DNA from: Gorsachius magnificus
Lineage: Eukaryota > Chordata > Aves > Pelecaniformes > Ardeidae
Direction: 5' to 3'
DNA: 64,000 nucleotides
Assembly: GCA_034008185.1 (NCBI GenBank)
Contig: CM067086.1
Location: 32,013,007-32,077,006, forward strand
Made by a program: the position numbers and the translations under genes. Numbering within the stretch: position 1 is the stretch's first letter; each line of letters begins with the position of its first letter. This document shows positions 11,886 through 24,181 of this stretch, piece after piece. The notes under the pieces were generated by a model, which searched no databases, was not told the origin of the DNA, and saw nothing but the letters and a program-made list of their open reading frames with translations.

Positions 11886-11914
11886 AAACACAGACACACA
11901 GGCACACACACACA
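11886..11914 (+). repeat. imperfect CA microsatellite
   Basis: The sequence runs ACAAACACAGACACACAGG and then CACACACACACACA. It lies in the presumed SLC8A3 3' UTR. Confidence 0.8.
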
Positions 11915-12129
11915 CATTCAGTGACAAAGGCTGGAGCATGTAGCATCTCAATCACCTGCCTGGGCTAAGAAAAAAAGGAGGAAAAAAGAAAACAAAACCC
12001 CAACCAACCAAACCCCTAATATAATAGGCATCATGTATATTTTGACTATGGCATTTCTCTTTGTATAATTAACTTCGAGCTTGTGGTACTGCAGGGGAGA
12101 CAATTATGTTAATTTACAACTGATAAAGA

Positions 12130-12135
12130 AATAAA
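12130..12135 (+). promoter_or_regulatory. candidate SLC8A3 poly(A) signal AATAAA
   Basis: An AATAAA hexamer lies about 1 kb after the stop codon, followed within 70 bp by G/T-rich DNA (about 12185-12240). It is a candidate only. Confidence 0.4.
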
Positions 12136-12536
12136 TGGCTACCCCAGGAACAGCCTGCCCAGGGCGGGGAGCGAGGGGCCAGGGAAAGTGGTACCAGCTC
12201 CTTGTTGGGGGAAGGGGGGTGTTGGGGGAGGGGGATTGCTGCGTGGTCCTCATGCTCGGAGGTGGAAATTAATTCAGGAAGACGTGGATAGCGTGCCAGT
12301 ACGTTCCCAGCGCCGTCCCGCCCCGAGCTGTGGCGTGGTGGCCCTTTCACTCATTTGCGACCCCTGGTTTTCACAGTGCCTGCATCTTGCTGGTGGTCTT
12401 CAGGCCATGGAAAGGTACGGGCTTAAAAACTGCCACCCACGTCAGCACTCCCATAGCATCTCAAGTACCTTTTAGGAAAACCAGACAGACAAAAAGGCAT
12501 CCTTTTCATTTGAATGAAGTGCATTTCTTTTTAAGG

Positions 12537-12558
12537 AAAAAAAAAAAAAAAAAAAAAA
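12537..12558 (+). repeat. A22 homopolymer run
   Basis: This uninterrupted A run is followed by an A/C-rich stretch. It may be a slippage tract or a remnant retroposon tail. Confidence 0.9.
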
Positions 12559-12637
12559 CACCACCAAAAAACCAAAACCACCACGGGAGTATGTCATGAA
12601 TTACATCAATGGCTGCAAATCGAAATGTTGGGTTGGT

Positions 12638-12653
12638 AATAAAAATAAATAAA
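12638..12653 (+). promoter_or_regulatory. clustered AATAAA signals, candidate distal poly(A) region of SLC8A3
   Basis: Three overlapping AATAAA hexamers start at 12638, 12644 and 12648, about 1.5 kb after the stop. They also form a small AT-rich simple repeat, so function is uncertain. Confidence 0.35.
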
Positions 12654-13816
12654 ACCTATACCTATATCTATATAAACAGTGCTATCTAGAAACATATTTC
12701 TTAATTGAGAGCCCTGGAAGAGGATGTTAAAACCTTACTCTTTGTAAAGTGTTTTCAAGATGAAGGTAATTTCTTCCATCAAACAGGTGCTGTAAAGGAA
12801 AACATTTTCTTCATAAAGCTCCCTATAATCAGCCAAATCATAGGATGCAGCAAGAGAGGGGCCAACAAAAGGTGCCCAAAGGCCTTGGCCTGCTGCAGTG
12901 CTTTTTGCTGCCCCAGGAGGCAGGGAGGAGGTGGCCGCAGGTTGGGAAAAAAGCAATGGGAACAAGGTGGTCACAGGCAAACGAGAGATGCAGCATTATA
13001 GCGGGTGACTAGGTGAGAGTGACGATGGTCCTTAACACACAGATGAAGCATTTCTTTTCATACAAAATGTTTTATCAGGTATCTATATAAGCGCATATAC
13101 ACATTGGGCAGAGATGAAGGATCCTTCTCAGAGGAGCACCAGGAGCTTTGCTGGTGGGAGCCCACCCACCATGGGCCACAGCTGTTGGGCTTGAAGCCAA
13201 GAAGTATCTGCCCTGCAGCCTCCTTACCCTCCCTTCGCCACGCCTTTGGGACAGGGCCTGAAAAAAGCTGGGCAAGAACCCCTGAGGCCGGACTCCCACC
13301 AAGCTTGCCCATCCTTCTGGCCTCTGCCTGTGCCAGGAGCCACCGAGAGCTGCCTGCCAGCCGGGACCCCAGAGCACACGTGTGACACCGAAAGAAAAAT
13401 TACAAAAGCTCCACAAATGCCATCCATGGGGGCTTAAAGTACAACTCCCGAGATGGGGCAGGGGGCCTGTTATCATTGCTGTTTTTAATTTGGCCATATC
13501 AAGTCTGTTGAGCTCTTATTTAACCCGTGCCGGCTCACCCACCCCTGGGTAAAGTCCGGCCTGGGAAGCTGCCCTGCTGTTCTCCTGTTGCTTGTGCCCT
13601 ATCCACCACATGCTTTCCTGCTTTTCATCCCCTTCCTGCTTCGGCTGACCTCAGGGAGGGGGCACTGGGGGGGCGACTGGCTGCCGTGGCTGCTCGCGGC
13701 GTGGGGACCTTGGTGCCTCTGTGCACAAGGGTGATCTGTGCCAGCCCAACAGCATCCGTGGAGTGTTTCTTCTTTTTGTTTTTATTTTTTACTTAATTAA
13801 AAAATATGCAAGTAGG

Positions 13817-13848
<32 letters not shown>
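13817..13848 (+). repeat. A32 homopolymer run
   Basis: This is an uninterrupted run of 32 A. It is preceded by T-rich and AATTAAAAAATATGC sequence and followed 26 bp later by a C18 run. Confidence 0.95.
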
Positions 13849-13852
<4 letters not shown>

Positions 13853-13874
13853 GGTGCCTTTGGGTATTTCCCTG

Positions 13875-13892
13875 CCCCCCCCCCCCCCCCCC
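13875..13892 (+). repeat. C18 homopolymer run
   Basis: An uninterrupted C run lies 26 bp after the A32 run. The minus strand carries G18 and could form a G-quadruplex. Confidence 0.95.
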
Positions 13893-16142
13893 GGCTTTTA
13901 TGTTTTATTTTGGGTCTAGCTGTCTGCTTGCTCCTGTTTTCCTTCGGGCAGGTGCCTGGACTTGGTCGCCCTGGCTCTGGTTGGTTTGCCCCCCGCTCCA
14001 TTACAGCCCTCCAGTTCGGTACTGCTGGGAGGACCAGGCAGCGCTTGCCCCTGGCTGGCCAGTGGAGAGGATGTTTTGCTGGTGGCTTTGCTGTCACTGC
14101 TTCTTCCCCCTTGGTTTCTCCCATCAGCTGCCCGTGGCCACCTGTGATAGCAGCCGCTGGCCTCTCTCGGCAGCCCGCACACTCTGGGCGGCAGACGCTC
14201 ACCCTTCAGCCTCCCTCGCCCCTCCGGCCCTGCTCCTCGCCCAGGCCCCTTCGCTGCTGCAGTTGAGAGTAAATAACAACCCCGACACCAGGAGGGAAAA
14301 GCAGAGGTGATCGGAGGAGCAGCTTTGTCCCCGGGGCCTGCCATGGCACAGTCGAAGGACCATGCATGGTGCGGGGCCAGCTGTACCCCTGGCTGCCTTC
14401 CCACCACTGCTGCAACCCCCAGCACCCCACGGGTTTTGCCATCCAGGTGATGCTGGACTGCGTAGATACCAATCAAAAATCAACTTTTGGGTAAAAATCA
14501 GTTTTGCAAAGAGGCATCACTTGCCCGTCCCCCTCAGACTGGCTGTGAATCGTGCCCCCGCTTCGGCTGGTGCCATGTTGCCTGCTCACCCAGCATCGCC
14601 ACTGACTGCCTTTTTCCACTTACTTTGGACCCCCCAAGTCCCCTTTACAGCCAGCCTTTTTCCAGGACTGTCCCCACGTGCCTTTCTGCAGCAAAGGGAT
14701 GGCTGGTGCAGCCCATAACCCTAGTGGAAGCCCAGGGATGCCCCCTTTGCCTGCCCCCGACCCAGGGGGAAGTGCACATGCTCCGGCTCCAGGAAAGGAC
14801 CCATTGCCTTTGACTTCAGCGAAGGGGCTGGGGGTGATGCAGCGGGGTTGCAACCCTTTGGGGCTGGCTGGCTGCCACCACTGTGCAGGAGCATCCCTGT
14901 CCCCACGGGTGCTGAGGCTTTTGTCCAGGACCAAAGAGCACCATCCCGGAGTGAGCTGGGCTGAGTGATGGGAGAACACAGGCATCAGGGAATCGGGTGC
15001 TGTGCAGTCCAGTGAGAATAAAATGTTTGCTAGAGCCATTGAGCAAAGGTTTTAAGCCAGGGAGGAGGCAGTTGCAGCTCTCAGAATGGGCTTTGTCACT
15101 TTTTTGGCAAATATACTGTGTTGCTGGTGTGATCGAGGCTCTTCTGGACAAGCACAAATGAAACACAAAAATATTTTGTGATGCACATTTCCTCTGCTTC
15201 CACGGCTGGGGCTGCCAAACTGGTGTGTAAGCAACTTGTCCCTGGTATGGGAGGACCCCACCACCCCACTCCATCCCAAAGCAGCAACACAACCTCACCT
15301 TGCAGCACTGCCTGCAAGGAGAAGCCCTCATCAGCTGCGTTGTGTCACCTCAGGCTTCAACCACCTGGGCCCACTGCTGTGGTGGGATGGTGCCTACCTG
15401 CACGTCTCCACCAGCATAGCACTTAGCTTTGGGAAAGCATTTTGGAGGACACCTGGTACTGTTGTACCCAGACACTGTTGAGATAAAGGGTTGGTAACAA
15501 GACCTTTGAGGTCCATCATCCAGTTCTTGATAGCACAAAAGGATAGATACAGATAGTAGCAGAAGGGTATCCAGGAGAGCTGCTCATGCCACCATTCAAA
15601 GCCAAGGAAATTTCAACCCATCCTGTGTTGCACTTTGGTGTTAGCTGCCGGCAGGTTTTTCCTCATATCACTCACTTGGAATTGCTTTTTTTTTTATTAT
15701 TTTTACTGGGGAAAAAAAAACAGACAAAGGCTTTTTTGGGTTAATTCTGCCAGGAAGTGGTCACAGTCCTGACCTTGGTGTAGGAGCCTGCCCGCACGAA
15801 TGGGAGCAGCAGTTGTTGAGCCCTGGCCACAAGCTGAAAAGCACTTGTCACCAAGAATAACCTCTGGAGTATGATATGGAAAAAAAAAAATGCTTTTAAT
15901 GACCATTGTCATCTGTGTATGTGCGCCAGCGGCAGCCAGCTTGTTAATAACAGAGCTATGTGTGCCAGTGCCGCTTAGCACCCAGCAGAGGAGACCGGGC
16001 TCCCAACTTGCCTCCACAGGGGGAAGGGATTAAGGACCTCCCAGTATTTAAACGAGCTATTTAAAATATCTAGATAATTAACTCCATGAGTAGATTTATC
16101 CACCACCCCCACATACATGTCTGCCTTCCCTTCACCTGATGT

Positions 16143-16164
16143 GGGGGGGGGGGGGGGGGGGGGG
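16143..16164 (+). repeat. G22 homopolymer run
   Basis: A run of 22 G is followed by C and GGGG. It has potential G-quadruplex character on the plus strand. It lies in intergenic DNA, and the exact length is prone to sequencing error. Confidence 0.95.
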
Positions 16165-17239
16165 CGGGGTGTCTGTGCTTTGTCCGGCAGCATGTGGTGG
16201 AGGAGAGAGACCAGCACCCCATGCCCTTGGGCATCCCAGCAGGCGGCCAGGGAGGTCATTCATGCTTGCCCCTGCTGCCAGCAACCCTCGGCCCCTCTCC
16301 GCATCTGACTGGGAAACCCGGCCCTTCCCCACACTTGGCCTCAGGTGGTACTTTGAGCTCCAACATGGAACCTGCAGGCATGATGTAAGGTTGATGAGCT
16401 CATGGGATGGTCCTGCTGCACCTAAATGTGAGCATTCACCAGTGTCCCAGACAGTACTGATGCTATTGCCATGTATGCAGCAAGCTGAGTGGGAGCTGTG
16501 GCTAAAGGAAAAATCATGACCTGCCTACTACTCATTGCTGGGCATGCACTCAGGAATTGGCCCAGTTTGAAGAATACCATAAAAAGTAACACAGCCCTAG
16601 GAAATACTTTGAATCTGGGTGAATTAAAGAAATAAACCATCCAAGCAAGATTTTTTGGGGTGGGGCGTTACAAATATCTTCGCAGGAAGATGTTGCTGCT
16701 GTCTCAGAAAACAAGCTTGCATTACAGAAACACTGGTCCCATTTTGTGAGAATTATTTGAGTACAACTTGGCTGCATGGAAAAGATGTAGGAAAAAAAAA
16801 AACAAAACACAACTCAAAAGCTTCAACAGTACTCTCAAAGTGCCTCCATGCCTCTTTCAACACCCTGGTTGCCCAAAAAGCTCTTAAAAAAGCTATCAAA
16901 AGAGATTCTATTGCCTCCTGTTCTTCAGCAGCATCTTGGGTAGAAAAATAACAGCAAACGTACATGTGGAGGTTTTTTGGCCCTGCTATTTTCTTTCCTT
17001 CTTGTTTTATTCACAAAGGCATAGAAGAGAACTGATTACTATCCCTGTCGTAAGAGCGTTTTCTATGCAGTAAAGCCCCCCAGGTTCTCCACTTCCTCCT
17101 CTCCCAGCTTCTGAGCTGTGGCTTCTGCTGGATTCCTGCCTGCTGGGTCTTGCTTTGTGCTTGTGCATTCATGCCGGCTGCCTCCCGGCAGGTCATCGCG
17201 TGCTCCTCCACTGAAACTCATCCTCTTGACTTGGACTAT

Positions 17240-17643
17240 GTCTGCAATTTGTCACACATTCTGCTTCTACCTTTCACAGGTACTCACAGCCCCTCCCAGC
17301 TGGATGTCACCAGGGAATTTTATAGTGAAGCAATTTCCTAAAGCTGCTGATGAAAATCCCCAATAGACCCGGACCCTGGGCAGCCACTGGAAAGATTTCC
17401 CCAGAAAGCTCTCTGGCTTTGGCGCTGAGCTCGATGTACTGGGAGTCTAAACAGGCTGCATTTCCTCAGCTCACTTATGAGAATGGCTTCTGGGCCAGTG
17501 CCAGAAGCCTTACCAAAGTCAAGGCATATCACATCTAGTGCTGACCCCCCTAGCCATGAGGCCAGTTATCCTGTCAAAGAATAGAATCAAATTAGCTTGA
17601 TACAATTTGTCCTCAGCAAAACATCAACAAATCTATTTCAGCC

Positions 17644-17675
<32 letters not shown>

Positions 17676-18010
17676 TTATAAATCTATTTAGGGGATTAGA
17701 GAGTAACAGTAGTTCACTCTTATAAGTAAGTTTTCACAGAGCGATATAGGACATCAGGTCTATAATTCCCTGGGTTTTTCTTCATCGCTAGTTAGGTGAT
17801 GTTGCCATGTCATCCTTATGTCCCCTGGAATCTCACATGTAGGCTGCAATGCTCCAACACCAATCCCACGTTTCATATTTTTCCTTGTCATGCTTCAGGA
17901 CGTTGAAGAGCTCTCGATCCCCTTTATTGGTCTCAACTTCCATTGCAGCAGGATAGTTTCTCATTGGGACTTTGACCCCCAGCTCTTTTATCAGTTCTCA
18001 GATCTGTTTT
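17240..18010 (-). mobile_element. ancient decayed CR1/L3-type LINE, reverse-transcriptase region
   Basis: Read on the plus strand, the segment follows the reverse complement of the old amniote LINE 3' coding region as I remember it. Landmarks are GAATTTTATAGTGAAGC (17318), CCAATAGACCCGGACCCTGG (17361), CACTTATGAGAATGGCTTCT (about 17471), GCCTTACCAAAGTCAAGGC and ATCACATCTAGTGC (17508-17541), and AGGTCTATAATTCCCTGGGT (about 17756). No open frame survives. A T27 run interrupts it. It predates the younger CR1 copies in the window. The boundaries are approximate. Confidence 0.72.
17644..17670 (+). repeat. T27 homopolymer run inside the old LINE
   Basis: This is a run of 27 T. It may be the tail of a minus-strand retroposition or slippage growth. 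Confidence 0.95.
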
Positions 18011-20670
18011 ATCCTTTAGGGCATCTCTCCACAGAGCCTGCCCACCAGTTTTCTGAATTCATTGATATTTTATTTTTTGGAGTCTAGGTACTTTAGGTTA
18101 ACTCATTTTACAAAGGTTTGGTATTCAACTGCATTTCAAGGAGAAAAAGCTTGCAGCAAACATCTGAACACAATCATAGCAGCTCAAGAGATGCAAAAAT
18201 TCACATTCCTATTGGGCCTGCAGATGAACAGGTCCAACTTCAGCCACCTTCACATGGCTTGGCCTGTTACAGCCTGCCAGCTCATAGCGAGAACATCCAC
18301 ACTGCATCAGAAATAGCTTCCTCTCAGCAGCCAAACGCTGCGCCAGCTCTTTTCTGATGTGGTGAAGTCAGCAGGGATTATTTGAGTGGTCCCAGCCAAA
18401 AGCCTGGCTGAGGGAGCTGACAGCAATGGCACTGTGTGCTATGCAAAGCCAGAGCTGTCCCGGATAATGGACGCTCACACGCCGCAGTCTTTATTGCTCG
18501 AAGCACAGCACTGAGCTGCTACAGAAGGCATTTCCCCAAACTGAGGCCGAAGGCCAGGCACCGTCCTGAGTCCTTCGTTTGCATACCAAAAAGCAATGAA
18601 TTAAGGATCTGTTCTGTACTGGGACTGAATCTGTCTATTTTAGTTAGGTGAGCTGCATTCATCTGCACTCCAGACTCACAGATCTTACATGGAGGAGCTT
18701 ACTCTGAGCTCCAAACTAGGGCCACCGAGCCATGAATGGCATGCAGGAGAGCTAGGGCTGCTATTACTGCTGGCACCATAGAGGAGGCAACCTCAACCTT
18801 TGGGAGCCGCAAACTTCTGCCTCCCTCAACACCCGGCATGCACCTCTCTGCCGGCTCAGGCAGGGAGCAGAGAGCCACCCACCACCCGTGCCTTGTCCCC
18901 AAGGGGATTCCAGCTGGCCAAGTGCACAGCGAGAGGGCCAGAGGACCCTGAGCCCAGTCCCAGCGTGATGAAAGAACAACATAAGGTGGAATAAACATCC
19001 ATGCGTGCCTTTGTGGGAGGTGGGGCTATAGGTTTGGGCTGCACCACGAGCTGAAGGAAAGCTAGACCCCTCCTGGTGTGCACAGGCAAGGCACCTTTGA
19101 AAAACAAAACCAGCCATTGAAACCAGTAAGCAGACCCTCCGATACAGAACTGCAGACAGCATCGACGCTTCCCAAAGCAGCCAGCCTCAGGTTTTCTGGC
19201 AAACACGCCATAGAAAATACTTGCTCTTACATTCCTAGTTCCTGAGGTGGCGGGTTTTTTAACCCACTTTGTTTTCAAGGTGTTTTCCAAACTAGGGAGC
19301 AATGCTTCTGCAGATCCTGCTGTCCAATTTAATATCAGCTTTTGGAGGGTTGCCAAGCTATTTTGCCTGAAATGGCTTGCAAGGGCTGGCTGCTGAGAAG
19401 GCAGAAGGCTGGCATCTGTATGAGGGTTTTGTTAGTTATGTCAAAGATAAGAGGGAAAGAGGCAGGGGAGGAGGAAAAGTCTTCTGGCAAGATCACTGTT
19501 GGAAGCAGAGGCAGAAGCAAGCTCTTTGGGGTTCTTCTGACTTGCTTACAGAATGACTGTACCACCAGGGAAGGGTGAAGGCCTCTTGCTTATCTTATGG
19601 TACCCAGAAACAGGAAGCATGGCCAAGGAATTGGTTTGGGGTTTTTTTTAATATTCTTTTCCTATTTTAATTAAGTCTTGCAGAATTCCAGAGATGACAA
19701 CTACTACTTCTCCCTTAGCCCAAAACTTGTTACCTTGGTAATACAAGGAAATTAGCTCAGTTTGCCATTTTATTCTTGACAAATCCACATTGGCTGTCAC
19801 TCATCCCTGCATTTTCTCCTTTCATCATTAACTTGCATCTAAAGGCAACAGTCTTAGCCGACCCCCCTTGCTCTGCCCACCTACAAACAAGCCAGCCTGT
19901 GACTGCTACACAAGCAGAAAACCTCTCTTTGGGACCGCAATTGCCTCCTCACCGGTGTGCAATAAATGAGTTGGCTCCTCATTAACTGTGAGAGATTTAC
20001 ATGTGATCAAGTGAAATGATGCAGACAGTGATGAGAAAACTGGTCATATCTGCTTGATGGGAATGGTGCGTGGCCGCCTCTGTCATGGACCTGGTGCTGC
20101 CACCGCTGATGACTGGCACCTCCCTGCAGCCCAGGAGATAGCAGTTCTACAATAGCAGCAGCTTCCCAGCATAGCTTGCTGCTTGTCACCACTTAGGATT
20201 AAAAGGTTTTGGGCAACACCTAGAAGATACTATTTCAGGTTCCCATGTAGTGAGGCCTGACCTGCAGAAAGTACGAAGGCTCCCAAGGCGAGTGGGGATG
20301 AGATGTGAGGTGCAGTGCCTGTCTTCTGTCCCCGCTTTAGGCAGACTGTGCTAGGAGATCCCTCTTGGCTGTGGGTCTCACCTTCTGTTGTTGCCTCTAC
20401 TCTCTCTCTGCAGCTTCATGGCCTTTCGGAGCAGCCGGGGCAGATTCAGGCAGCTGTCATCAAACCACAGAGAAGCACCCTGGGGCATGTTTCAATTTAG
20501 CCTGGAGGCTTACACACAGGAGAGAAACATCCAAGGACCTCAGAATCCAACCAAAGATGAACACACGACTCTGGGAGCAGGGAAGTCTCCTTCCCTCTCC
20601 TATGGCACTGCACAGGTAACAGAACAGTATGTAAGAGAGATAAGTTTTGGAAATAAAGATTCAGCAAGAC
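18011..20670. other. intergenic region, right part
   Basis: No gene or recognisable repeat was found. Reading frames longer than 100 codons on the minus strand (for example 18764-19162 and 18856-19356) show no family resemblance and overlap each other. Confidence 0.55.
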
Positions 20671-20691
20671 ACAGGAGCAAAAGTTATCTAT

Positions 20692-20697
20692 TTTATT
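20692..20697 (-). promoter_or_regulatory. candidate distal SMOC1 poly(A) signal AATAAA
   Basis: The plus strand reads TTTATT. On the minus strand AATAAA is followed within 40 nt by U/GU-rich sequence (TTTTGCTCCTGTGTCTTGC), a normal poly(A)-site arrangement. Confidence 0.5.
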
Positions 20698-23242
20698 ATA
20701 AAACCAAAATCAAACAGATGCCTTACGGTCTAACAAACAATCCCATAGGCAGAAATGTGCTGGGGCAGGGTAAGTTCAATATAAACTCAGGCCATGGAAA
20801 GCGGTGCCTTCACATGGATGAATCCCACCGTAATGCAGTTCCCTCCAACACACTGCACCCTTGGAGGATCAGCAAAAAAGGAAAGATTTTTTGCTTCAGG
20901 CAGGAAAAGCAGATGACTTGCACTGTGGAGTCCTGGTTCTCTTCTCTGTCCCAGCTGTTTTCAGCTGTCATCCAAAGTAGAGCTGGAGAGGCCCAGGAGG
21001 ACTTGAAGGAAGAGGAGAGACCTGCGCAGGGTCTGCTTCCAGGCACAACTCTGACACTCCCCGTGTCCCAGCTTCAGTAGGATGCTACTGATGCAAGGCA
21101 GAGCAGAAGAACACTTACCACCACCAGGTAAGGACATGTTTGGCCTGGCAGCCAGGTGGACTGACCAGTTACCTAGCAGTAAAAGCAACAGGGGAAGAGG
21201 GGAACTGAGGCACTGCTCTCTTCTGATGAGTACAGTTTGTTTGGACAACTCATAGGAAGGGTTATATGAATCAGGACCAGTACTGTCTGCATGATCTTCC
21301 AACACAGAAACCCAGAACAAGTAACGCAACCTCTATCCAGATGTTACACAGCCATGCTGATTGGGTCTTGCATGCCCACATACAAATGTTGCCAGGAGCT
21401 GCTCAGAGGTCTGTGCAAACCCAGCAAGTCAGGATGCTGGGACTCATCCCGTGAAAGTAAAGGAGAAAGCAATATAATGCTTGGACCCCAATCCATCCAT
21501 ACAGTTAGCCCTAGCCTAGCAACGTGAATACCCACCAATACCAAAGCAGCCACCCCTTGCTTGGCTTCCTTGAGGAGCTGATCCAATTTTAATTGCAAAC
21601 TACACATGAATGCAGCCCTTTAGGAAGGGAAGGACACAAGGATGAGAAAAAGGAGGTCTGCAGAAGGCTTTATGTGACAGGCAGGAGAGTTGGCTGGCTG
21701 GCTTACTGACATTTCCAGAAGAAAAGATGCAGTGACGAGTAACTCTGCACTCGCCCTGCAATCATGTGGGGCATTGCTTGGTCCCAGTGGCTGGCTGACA
21801 GAACTCCTATAGGCATCCAAGTAGCTGCTTTTGCTGGATGCAACTATACATTAAAACAAAACAAAAAAAAAAAAAAAACAAAAAACCAAACAGCAACCCA
21901 GCAGCCAGAGCTTTTAATTCCTAAAACAAGCATATTAAAAAGGGAGAGGGGTATTTTTACACAGTTGGATTCATTCTTTACTCCTACAATAGGATTAATG
22001 AGCGACAGCAACATTTCTAACTATACAGTAAACCAAATAATTTCAACACGCAAAAGATGTGCCCTGGGCATTTAAAAAGAGAAGATGCAATCAAGAAGAT
22101 GAGAGCTTGCAGGCCAAAAAAGCACATACATTGTATGTGAGAAACCATGAAGACCCAGCAGCAGGATCTGCTCTTGCTAGAGACGACGTCTATATTATGG
22201 TGGTATGATGTATACTTCAGAGGTTACCAGAGGTGTTTTCAACTATGCCAAATGCTTTACTTCACTCCAATCTACTTCCCAGAAGAAGAGTTATTACTAC
22301 TCTTGAACAGTTGTTTATAGCAAGGTTTTTTGTTTGGGGTTCTTTGTTTGTTTTGTTTTTTTAAAAAAACTTTCCATTTTGTCAACAAGGCACTAACACT
22401 GCATCAGGACACTCCTGCTGTGACATGTTTATCTCATGCTGTCATCATGATGACATGCCATGACATGCCATGGAGCAAAGATGCTGTGTTGCAACATCTT
22501 TTACCAAAGCAGCAAAGCCTCAAGGGACAAGCCCGGTCTCTACAGTAACACAATGCTGTTACAGGCAATTGCTGCTGTGATCTCATACTAGCATGGCACA
22601 TCACCACCTCTGACTACAGGTTCTTGGTCCATGGATGAGTAGCACAAAGATCCCCAGGTCTGAAGTGGGAGGCTGCTCAGAACATTTCCTATAGACAGGC
22701 AAGTGCTGCCAGTGGTTGGAAATGCACAAAGCAAACAGTGTGTGTCCCACCACACTCTGCCCAAACTTTGGACTGCTGACTCGGGTGTTCCTGCCCTACT
22801 GCTGACTTTACAATTATACCTGCGATTAAGTAAAAAAAAAACTCGGGAAAAATTGCTGGTAGCTGAAACAGCCTCTCTAGCCTCCAAGAGACGAGGCTTC
22901 TCAATCCAAGTCTTCACTGTTATTATAATGTGACACTGGAGTGCGATAGCACAGGAGGTACTGATAACAGTGAAGGAGGCAAAGTGGATGCTCTAAGCTA
23001 GGCAAGCACAGCCCTGTGCAGGAGAGGAGCTTGAGACTCACAACCAGCAAAGACAAGAACAGTCATGGCAGACAGACCTTCACCCGCGAGCGTGGCCCAA
23101 GCTGCAGTGTTGACACATGAGTAAACCAGACTCTTGGGGACCAGCAGCGTGATTGTGTCTTTCTGCACTGACAAATATGTTCTTTGCTCTTCAGCAAAGC
23201 AACAGGCAGGCTGATGCTGCTTTTAGCAGGCTTCTCAATATT

Positions 23243-23248
23243 TTTATT
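23243..23248 (-). promoter_or_regulatory. candidate proximal SMOC1 poly(A) signal AATAAA
   Basis: The minus strand reads ACAATAAAAATATTGAG, about 935 nt after the stop codon. It could give a short 3' UTR by alternative polyadenylation. Confidence 0.4.
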
Positions 23249-24181
23249 GTTGTACAACATATAGACAAACATTTTGTCAGAGAGGAAGATGCAAGACTTC
23301 ACTCCACTGACTCTACTAGGCCTATGGCTCCCACGTCCTTCCTACAGCGTTAGATTCCCGAGGCACGTCTTTGCTAAGCGCGTCTTCTGAGCCTGGACAG
23401 TGACGCATTTGCAATTCATTTCTGCCCAACATGCATCAGGTGCAGAAATTATGTTTGCATGTCCTTAATACAACCCTTTTCTGTTCCTACTTTAAGTAGC
23501 TTTGCAGTGCACCAATACTTAGGTGAAATCTGTGCTCTCTCAACAGCCCAAGTGCCTGTGAGTTGCACAGGGCTTTACAGTAAGAAAAGAAGGGGTTTAG
23601 CTGCTCCTAAGAGGCATTTGGTATCTGGGGCACTGTGTGCACTTCTGCAAGCACAGGTCATGCTGATATACTTGCTCCTTTTTGGATGGGGGTGTTAAAG
23701 TTTGCAACTGAACAATGGTTTGGTGGCAGAAATGAATGCATTACTGTAATCCCTTAAATGCAAAGTGTTCCTCTAACCCTAACAGCCTTCAAAAGCAAAG
23801 GGAGGAACAGAACAGTGACTCCAACCCCTGTACAAGACAACTGTACAATTTACATATATATTTATATACAGTATATAAAATTCTCTTTCTTTGAGTCCCA
23901 GGGAACTCAATTTTACGTCATCAGTAGCTGTTCCAATTTTAAAGTCATGATCCTGCTTCCCCCCACTCTCCAAAGTATTAGATAATGGCATTGAAAAAGC
24001 AATTAAAAATAAACCCAAACCAATTATTAAAAAGTGCAAATGTTCTGGGTGCCACTTCTGCTACGTTGGATGTTGCTGATGCCACATGCTTGCTCACAAG
24101 CAGCAAGGTGTCTGTCTGCCTGTTGCTGGATCTTTCTTTCCTTTGGGTCAGCTTCTGCCTTCCCCTTCCTGTCTTCTGCAG

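Larger units (their letters stand above)
1..12670 (+). other. SLC8A3: SLC8A3 gene, 3' part (intron, four exons, 3' UTR)
   Basis: This is the gene-level span of the sodium/calcium exchanger NCX3, running off the left edge of the window. The spliced exons 8107-8231, 8778-8877, 10173-10448 and 10773-11149 join in phase into 291 codons ending at a TAG. The product is a plasma-membrane antiporter that exchanges Na+ for Ca2+. I chose SLC8A3 over SLC8A1 and SLC8A2 because the acidic stretch DEDEDESGEERLPSC and the C-terminus LEAYCYIKGF match NCX3 as I remember it, and because the next gene is SMOC1, its human neighbour. The 3' limit is set at the last clustered AATAAA signals near 12.65 kb and is uncertain. 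The large first coding exon and the mutually exclusive loop exons are not seen here. Confidence 0.9.
11150..12670 (+). other. SLC8A3: SLC8A3 3' UTR (extent inferred)
   Basis: Non-coding sequence follows the stop codon. It changes from GC-rich (to about 11300) to A- and T-run-rich DNA. It contains a T-rich block (11587-11690) with a G run at about 11637-11646, and a CA-rich tract at about 11886-11914. Possible poly(A) signals lie at about 11400, at 12130-12135 and at 12638-12653. Which one is used cannot be decided from sequence alone. Confidence 0.55.
12671..17239. other. intergenic region between SLC8A3 and SMOC1, left part
   Basis: No supported gene was found on either strand. The region is GC-rich with several long homopolymers (listed separately). 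A lone AATAAA at about 15018 could serve an extended SLC8A3 3' UTR, but nothing else supports that. Confidence 0.6.
20671..24181 (-). other. SMOC1: SMOC1 3' UTR (extent inferred)
   Basis: Non-coding sequence follows the TAG at 24184-24182. Two canonical AATAAA signals on the minus strand, at 23248-23243 and 20697-20692, would give 3' UTRs of about 0.95 kb and 3.5 kb. There is an A-rich tract on the plus strand at 21855-21885 and a 10-bp duplication (TGACATGCCA twice) at 22451-22470. No competing coding region is seen. Confidence 0.55.

Noticed and set aside
20388..21080. 230-codon plus-strand frame near the distal SMOC1 poly(A) signal
   Set aside because: It has no recognisable domain, and no splice or promoter context was found. 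Codon use looks like random AT-balanced sequence. It is antisense to the presumed 3' UTR.
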